This document shows positions 58,852 through 64,000 of a stretch of 64,000 nucleotides of DNA, in pieces. This stretch comes from CBDFGN01 sp965247065 (lineage in GTDB: Bacteria; Bacteroidota; Bacteroidia; Cytophagales; Cyclobacteriaceae). How positions within the stretch are numbered: the first letter of the stretch is position 1; the number at the start of each line of letters is the position of its first letter. The position numbers and the translations under genes were made by a program. Below the pieces are notes generated by a model. That model worked only from the letters and a program-made list of their open reading frames with translations, was not told where the DNA came from and searched no databases. The stretch lies in NCBI GenBank assembly GCA_965247065.1, contig CBDFGN010000005.1, positions 1 through 64,000 of the forward strand, given 5' to 3'.

Positions 58852-59899
58852 ATGAAAAAATCACTTTTAGTAGGATTACTTTCGGTAATTATCGGTACAG
58901 CTCAAGCCCAGATTCCATCTGGCAAAGTTATTTACGACCGACTGTATTCTTCGTCTCTGGAAAATAGAGGTGGCGAAGATCCCTCCAGAAGAGTAAGTAT
59001 TTACCTTCCTCCCGATTATGACCAAACTACTGACAGGTATCCGGTAATTTATTACCTCCATGGGTTCACTCAAAATGATAGCCTACTGATTGCCAGACAG
59101 AAATTAAATCAATTATTAGATAAGGCTATTGCAACGAGAAAAATCCAACCTGTTATTTTCGCAATGGCTGACCAATATACTTCGTATCGTGGAAGCTTTT
59201 ACACAAATTCATCACTTACCGGAAATTGGGCTGATTTTACCTCCAAAGATTTGGTTGAACATATCGAAGAAAATTACCGAACGATCCCTGATCGGGAAAG
59301 CCGGGGTATGGCTGGACATTCGATGGGAGGGCATGGAGCGATCAAATTAGGGATGCTTTTTCCTGAGGTATTTGGGAGTATTTACGCTTTGTCGTGTGGT
59401 GTTTTAGACCTGGAAGGCGACTTTGGAATGGAATCTGAAGCGTTCAAAAGCTTCGAAATTTGAATCCAAAGACTCTTTAATAAATGTGTCTAAACATGTG
59501 CGCGCAAATGTAGTAATTGCCATGGGACGTACGTTTTCCCCCAACCCTGATAAGCCACCTTTTTATGCAGATTTACCTTATTCCTACAAGGGAGATAGTC
59601 TCATCGTTCATGAGGAGGTTTTGGAGTTATGGAACAAAAACCTGCCCAATCAAATGGTTGAAACATATGCAGACAATTTAAAAAAACTGACTGCCATAAA
59701 ACTGGACTGGGGGTGGGATGATCCTTTTACCCACATTCCCCCTACCAGTAGAAGATTTAGTCAAAAGCTAAAAGAATTAGGTATCAAGCATTTTGCCGAG
59801 GAATATAATGGTGATCACATTAATAGGGTATACAAAGAAGATGGAAGAATTCTAAATGACATGCTTCCCTTTTTTAATACGTATTTGAAATTCGAATGA
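58852..59899 (+). pseudogene. Secreted esterase D/feruloyl-esterase-like hydrolase, frameshifted
   Basis: The first frame (to 59463) has a signal (LLVGLLSVIIGTAQA), RVSIYLPPDYDQTTDRYPVI, YYLHGFTQNDS (oxyanion) and GMAGHSMGGHGAIKLG (nucleophile Ser). From about 59440 another frame continues KASKFESKDSLINVSKHVRA to FFNTYLKFE, with the candidate Asp (DWGWDDPF) and His (YNGDHINRV). One indel near 59440 breaks an otherwise normal ~348-residue esterase. Function if restored: ester hydrolysis outside the cytoplasm. Confidence 0.82.
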
Positions 59900-60045
59900 G
59901 AAAACGTACTACAACATCAGCTACCACGCCAGCCTTGCTACGCTGCGGGACGTCGGGTAGCTTCGGCGTTACCAGCCATAGCCCACTGAATGGAAGTAGA
60001 ACTGACAATAATATTTGGCAGCTTAGACAATTATAAAAGTAAAAA

Positions 60046-61562
60046 ATGTTAAGACATCTTGGACAAGCAGCAGCCATAGCTACAAAAAAATTTGGAGATA
60101 AAGAAGCCCTCATATTTGAGGACCGCAGTTTCACTTTTACCGAACTTAATGATCTGGTTGAACGTACTGCCGCTGGCCTTTCTGATGCAGGATTTAGGCC
60201 AGGAGATATTGTTACGCTTTATGCTGCAATTCATGGGAATGGATCGTCAGCTACTATGCGATTGCCCGCGCAGGTGCGGTTATCAATCCTGTCAACACCA
60301 TGTTAACCCCTAGCGAAGTTCGTTTTGTAGTCGAAGATTGTAAGGCCTCAGTAATTATTGCTTCCAATGATAAAATAGAAGGAGCCAAGGCTGTTTTGGA
60401 CAAGGTTAGAGCAGCTTTTATTTTCGGTGAAAGCCCACCCCAAGGAATACAATCTTTTAATAGTTTGCTTAATTCAGATGCACCTTCCTTACCACTCATA
60501 GATGTAGAACCGGAAAGCTTGTCAACTATTTGTTATACTTCCGGAACAACAGGTCATCCGAAAGGTGCCATGCAATCTCATCGAGCTGTCATTCTCAATG
60601 CCTCTATGACTGCCCAGATGCAAATGAGGGGTTCAAATGATGTTGTCGTTAGTGCTTTACCATGCCCTCATGTATATGCTAATGTAATTATGCAAACCAT
60701 GATGTTATTTGGTTGTAAACTTGTGCTGCACGCACTCTTTGATGCGGGTGAAGTGCTTACTGACATTGCTTCACATAGGGCTAGCATTTTTGATGGTGTA
60801 CCTACCATGTGTATGTATATGCTAAATCACCCCAAAATAAGTTCGACTGACCTTTCCAGCTTAAAACGAACCTTCGTAGGGGGGCAAACTATGCCAAAAG
60901 CTACAATGGAAGCTGTTGAAGCCAAATTTGGGGCCCCATTAATAGAATTGTGGGGAATGACGGAAATAGCCGGTCTTGGCACGACCCACCCCCTATATGG
61001 TGAAAACAAACATGGTTCTATTGGATGTGCTCTTCCTTATTGTAAGATACGCATTTGTGATACGGAAGACCCTAATAAAGAACTCGAGACTGGTGAAGTC
61101 GGCGAGCTACAAATATTTGGGCCAATTACTATGATGGGCTACTTTGGTGATGAACAAAAAACAAAGGATGCATTATTGCCGGATGGATGGCTTCGGACAG
61201 GTGATCTTGCGAAAATTGATGAAGATGGCTGTGCTTATATTGTAGACCGATTGAAAGATATGATTCTGACAGGGGGCTTTAATGTTTATCCTGCGGAGAT
61301 TGAACGTGTTCTTGCCGCACATCCTGCTATTTCAATCGTAGCCGTTGGAAGAAAACCCGATTCTCTTAAAGGGGAAATTGCGAAAGCCTATATCGTTCTG
61401 AAACAAGGCATGAACGCAACCACAGATGAGATTAATGATTTTTGTCGTGAAAAATTATCCGCGTATAAGTGTCCACGAGAGATTCAGTTCGTTACAGATA
61501 TACCTAAAACAAGCACAGGAAAAATCTTACGAAGAGAGTTACATAAACTTGATAATTCTTAG
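60046..61562 (+). pseudogene. AMP-forming acyl-CoA synthetase/ligase, frameshifted
   Basis: The first frame (60046 to about 60235) encodes the N-terminal HLGQAAAIATKKFGDKEALI stretch. The next frame runs WEWIVSYYAIARAGAVINPV to the end, with the P-loop TICYTSGTTGHPKGAM, ELWGMTEIAGLGTTH, the hinge RTGDLAKIDEDGCAYIVDRL and the catalytic Lys in KTSTGKILRREL. One base is missing near 60228 (CTGCAATTCATGG; an extra A restores NSWEW). If functional, it would activate a carboxylic acid as acyl-AMP and then acyl-CoA. All later motifs are intact, so an assembly error is possible. Confidence 0.88.
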
Positions 61563-61589
61563 ATTAATTTTGATATCGAAAGGTCACCA

Positions 61590-61800
61590 ATTCCAAGGGA
61601 GCGTTCCGGAATCGATGATCTTTTTTGCCAGAGCGATAGCTGGAACCCTTCGGTAGTTATACCAGACTGTATTCTTAACACCAGACTTTTCAATGGCATT
61701 CACCATGCTTTGTCCCTTCGGCAAGAGTACGAGAAAGCGGTTTTTCGCAAGGATCATTTTGCCTGCTTTTGCTACCGCAATAGCAATTTCCGCATGCGTG
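61590..61800 (-). pseudogene. Gfo/Idh/MocA oxidoreductase fragment
   Basis: The minus strand reads HAEIAIAVAKAGKMIL, CEKPLSRTLAEG (the family EKP motif) and MVNAIEKSGVKNTVWYNYRR, then VPAIALAKKIIDSG, across at least two frameshifts. It covers only about 70 residues around the catalytic Lys loop of a sugar-type NAD(P) oxidoreductase. Both ends are missing. Confidence 0.75.
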
Positions 61801-62230
61801 GACTATGAAAACCCCGTCCTGGCCCGCCATGTTTGGACAGCCTTCAGAAGAACGCCCAGTCCTATCAAGGATTACTATATAAACTTCACCGATCTTTCGC
61901 ACAGCCACCGGCTCAATCCTTTGGACCCCCGGTTCATGACCTCCTCCAGTTATGCCCGGGAATACAGCACCACGATCCTTTCCAACCTGATGCCGGAGAC
62001 GATTAACCAGGAGGATTTCTGGATCCGAAATTCAGAGAGCGCCTTTGCTGCTATTATGTGGTTTCTAAGGGAAGAACATCCCAAGTATTGCACTTTGCCT
62101 CATGCCGTGAGTTTAGCCCTTACTGAGGATCTGGGAAAGCTCTTGGAAAGTCATTTCCACCAATGACGAATGTGCCGGCATGGTGGCCAGCATCAAGGCA
62201 GGATTAAAGAGTGAAAACCAGACGGCCGGG
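61800..62230 (+). pseudogene. Conjugation coupling protein (TraG/MobC-like) fragment
   Basis: Reads VDYENPVLARHVWTAFRRTP, IKDYYINFTDLSHSHRLNPL, then ILSNLMPETINQEDFWIRNS, MWFLREEHPKYCTLPHAVS and, after a frameshift near 62155, TNDECAGMVASIKAGLKSEN. This resembles the middle of Bacteroidota TraG/VirD4-type coupling proteins that pump DNA during conjugation. Walker motifs and both ends are missing. The assignment is from memory of the family pattern. Confidence 0.55.
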
Positions 62231-62270
62231 ATCAATATCTGGATAAACACGCCAAAGACATTTTTTAATA

Positions 62271-62506
62271 ATGGAAGTATCAGAAGAATATGTAAAGGGT
62301 TTTAACAACGGATATCTGATCCGAAAAAATCACCCGGTCCTAGCCAAGACCTTGTTAAATGGGGCCAGTGGACATCAGAGTATCTGGATGGACTCAAAGC
62401 TGGCAGCCAAGAGTGCGAAAAGGAATGGGCTAAAGACCTGGAAGAAATGAAGAGGGAACAAAAGGAGGAGAAAAGGAAAGGGTTGGATGGAGGGATGGAG
62501 ATGTAG
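62271..62506 (+). pseudogene. Small hypothetical protein, frameshifted
   Basis: From ATG 62271: MEVSEEYVKGFNNGYLIRKN, HPVLAKTLLN, then after a one-base shift near 62355 SEYLDGLKAGSQECEKEWAK and a Lys/Glu-rich tail ending at 62506. About 78 residues, predicted helical. I do not recognise the family with certainty. Position next to the conjugation fragment suggests mobile-element cargo. Confidence 0.4.
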
Positions 62507-62546
62507 ATTTATAGCAACGAGCTAATCCAGTTGTTTGGAGACAAAT

Positions 62547-62567
62547 GTTTACAAACAGTTTACAAAT
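62547..62567 (+). repeat. Tandem 9-bp repeat beside tRNA-Val
   Basis: GTTTACAAA at 62547-62555 and 62558-62566, 11 bp apart, immediately beyond the tRNA-Val terminator. Same array as upstream of the integrase (54896-54920) and related to 56269-56288. Confidence 0.5.
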
Positions 62568-62598
62568 AAAAAAGGTTACAGAAACTAATCTGTAACCC
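62567..62598 (-). terminator. Rho-independent terminator of tRNA-Val
   Basis: Stem GGTTACAGA/TCTGTAACC with a 6-nt loop, followed on the minus strand by TTTTTTTATTT. It lies about 15 bp after the tRNA 3' end. Confidence 0.85.
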
Positions 62599-62612
62599 CT
62601 TGATAATCAATG

Positions 62613-62687
62613 TGGGCCCTACTGGATTCGAACCAGTGACCCCCTGCTTGTAAAGCAGGTGCTCTGAACCAGCTGAGCTAAGAGCCC
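62613..62687 (-). tRNA. tRNA-Val (anticodon TAC)
   Basis: 75 nt without encoded CCA. Acceptor GGGCTCT pairs with AGGGCCC; D-arm contains TAGCTCAGCTGGTT; anticodon arm CCTGC-TTTACAA-GCAGG gives anticodon TAC; T-arm ACTGG-TTCGAAT-CCAGT; discriminator A. The stems are complete, so it should be functional. Its 3' 37 bases are duplicated in inverse orientation at 56066-56102. Confidence 0.95.
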
Positions 62688-63122
62688 ATTTAATAAGGAC
62701 TGCAAATCTAGTATGAATTTCCCTTTTAGCAAGGGGACGGAAGAACAGCTGCTGTTTTTTGAGAACTTCCCAAATCACAGATCCTTAACCTCCTAAAGCA
62801 CAAATTCCAATTTTCCAAACGAGTGAAGTCTGGTTCAAAAAACCCATTTTTCAGTTTTTCCAAAGGAATTGCGTTAGTGCGGGACTAACGGCTTCGGGTT
62901 CTAGGATGGTGAAGGAATGGTCCACCCAGGGAATCATTTGACCGGGTAATTAGTTTGAGCCTTCTGTAATTGGGAATATTCTCCTTAGGCTCGGGTCCGG
63001 TAGAGTTATTTATGAGGATCAATGACCGGAGTAAGTAATTCAGCGGTATCGTGTCGCTAAGCGTAAGGCCCATTGGACGGCTGATTCTTCTCGGCTGTCT
63101 GGATCATGGAGCTAATTAGCCT
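62688..63122. other. Intergenic region, about 435 bp
   Basis: Contains the upstream region of tRNA-Val and the trailer of the cytochrome gene. I see no convincing gene, strong terminator or repeat. Confidence 0.35.
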
Positions 63123-64000
63123 TCACAGATTGGTTCTTACAACTTTGTTATTAATGGGCGGGATCGTTTTAAGATATGCATAAATGGCCAGGACCTCATG
63201 ATCAGTAAGGAATACCTGGGGCAACATTGGATACCTGAGTGCCGGTTCACCCTCTTTTTGACCATATTTCACGGCCTTAAGGAATTGCTCGCCAGACCAT
63301 TTTCCTATTCCCGACTCGGGGTCGGGTGTTAAGTTTTGGGTCATAATGACCTTCCCTTCAAGATTCAGCGGCTTGTTGCCACCTCCAAAAAAACCTGCAC
63401 TCAGTTCAGGGCTTAGGGAGTTGTTGGTTTTGAAGTCTGCGGAGTGGCAGGAATAACATTCCAGGTTGATGGCCAGATATTGCCCTAATTCTACCAGATT
63501 GGCGGTATCCGGAAGCGCTATTGGCCCATCGGGCAACGGCAATGGAGTGAACGCAAACTGGGTCAAGAATTTGGTTAGAAAGGAAGGCTCGGACGGGTAG
63601 TCTTCGACTGCATCGGGAGCTACCGCGGGATCATCGGAACGAAGAAATGATATTATGGCATTCATATCCGCATCCGCCAGATGAGGCAACTTAGCCATCC
63701 AGGGGGGCGCATATTGTCCATCCTTTTTTACTCCTGTTCTTAACAGATAGACGATCTCAGCGTCGGTCCAATCCCCAATTCCAAATTCTCGATCCTGAGT
63801 AATGTTAGGAGAATAGACGGTCCCGAATTCCTTAGGAGCATCCAGCATTTGTTTGCCGGTTAACTTGCCGGTTTCTCCGTTCATGTGGCAAGCAGCACAC
63901 AGGGTTCGCACCAGTTTGCCTCCGCGAACCAGCGCTTCAGGCGAACTGGTGTGTGAATAGTCAAAGTCAACGGTGTCATAACTTGGGATCCCTCTGAATT
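63123..64000 (-). CDS. Diheme c-type cytochrome (partial, start outside window)
   Basis: The open frame enters from the window's right edge and ends at 63123. Two class I heme sites are visible: CAACH followed by a GTVYSPNITQDREFGIGDWT segment, and CYSCH followed by MTQNLTPDPESGIGKWSGEQ. The repeated N-(I/L)-T-x-D-x-x-(F/S)-GIG pattern is typical of cytochrome c subunits of membrane alcohol, gluconate or sugar dehydrogenases, where it passes electrons in the periplasm. The signal peptide must lie beyond 64000. No dehydrogenase partner is visible in the window. Confidence 0.85.
   Translation of the reverse strand, partial: FRGIPSYDTVDFDYSHTSSPEALVRGGKLVRTLCAACHMNGETGKLTGKQMLDAPKEFGTVYSPNITQDREFGIGDWTDAEIVYLLRTGVKKDGQYAPPWMAKLPHLADADMNAIISFLRSDDPAVAPDAVEDYPSEPSFLTKFLTQFAFTPLPLPDGPIALPDTANLVELGQYLAINLECYSCHSADFKTNNSLSPELSAGFFGGGNKPLNLEGKVIMTQNLTPDPESGIGKWSGEQFLKAVKYGQKEGEPALRYPMLPQVFLTDHEVLAIYAYLKTIPPINNKVVRTNL

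Noticed and set aside
62560..62778. Minus-strand open frame over tRNA-Val
   Set aside because: It is the tRNA gene read as protein.

Overview
The window reads as chromosomal DNA of a member of the Bacteroidota, most likely a Cytophagales-like marine or soil bacterium. The evidence is a type IX secretion C-terminal sorting domain (about 51.2-53.1 kb), proteins with carboxypeptidase-regulatory-like N-termini, a BlaI/BlaR1-TonB pair, many MacB/FtsX-type permeases ending in the N-P-V-(D/E)-(S/A)-L-R signature (including one with a permease-prefix domain behind a PadR regulator), and a Bacteroidota-type tyrosine integrase. GC content looks moderate and varies between blocks. No rRNA operon, CRISPR array or phage structural gene was found.

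Layout. 0-6.3 kb: a frameshifted class III cyclase, a DinB-like protein, an aldo/keto reductase, a frameshifted secreted protein and a metallophosphoesterase. 6.3-16.2 kb: a decayed region with an S41 peptidase fragment, three beta-lactamase-fold serine hydrolases (two frameshifted), an amidohydrolase split by IS982, an M1 peptidase fragment and dyad repeats between genes. 16.4-33.3 kb: an export/regulation block of four large permeases plus one remnant, two ABC ATPases, a HlyD adaptor, a histidine kinase with a sigma-54 response regulator (with a plausible sigma-54 promoter), and a PadR-permease pair. 33.4-39.9 kb: two tandem carboxypeptidase-regulatory-like genes, the second split by an IS21 element that is itself split by an IS110 element. 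The IS110 left end contains two consecutive ~65-nt stem-loops and is a bridge-RNA candidate. 39.9-49.3 kb: three RadC-like copies (one intact) with shared structured flanks, an unusual hydrolase/DUF4932-like metallopeptidase fusion, the BlaI-BlaR1 pair and an intact amidohydrolase. 49.4-53.3 kb: a hydrolase and a secreted T9SS protein.

53.5-62.7 kb is an integration zone. It holds a tRNA-Met 3' half with its terminator, a tyrosine integrase, a second identical IS982, a tRNA-Val 3' fragment, a short metabolic stretch (2-hydroxyacid dehydrogenase, secreted protein, esterase, AMP-forming ligase), conjugation-gene remnants and an intact tRNA-Val(TAC). The tRNA-Val fragment and the intact gene are inverted relative to each other. 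Each is followed by a similar terminator and a tandem 9-bp repeat that also occurs upstream of the integrase. 62.7-64 kb: a diheme cytochrome c running off the window.

Many genes carry single-base frameshifts, several in homopolymers. This could be real decay or residual assembly error, so entries marked pseudogene for this reason are provisional. Both IS982 copies, the IS21 and the IS110 could be bounded at near base resolution, and excising IS982 copy 1 or the IS21 block in silico restores intact reading frames.
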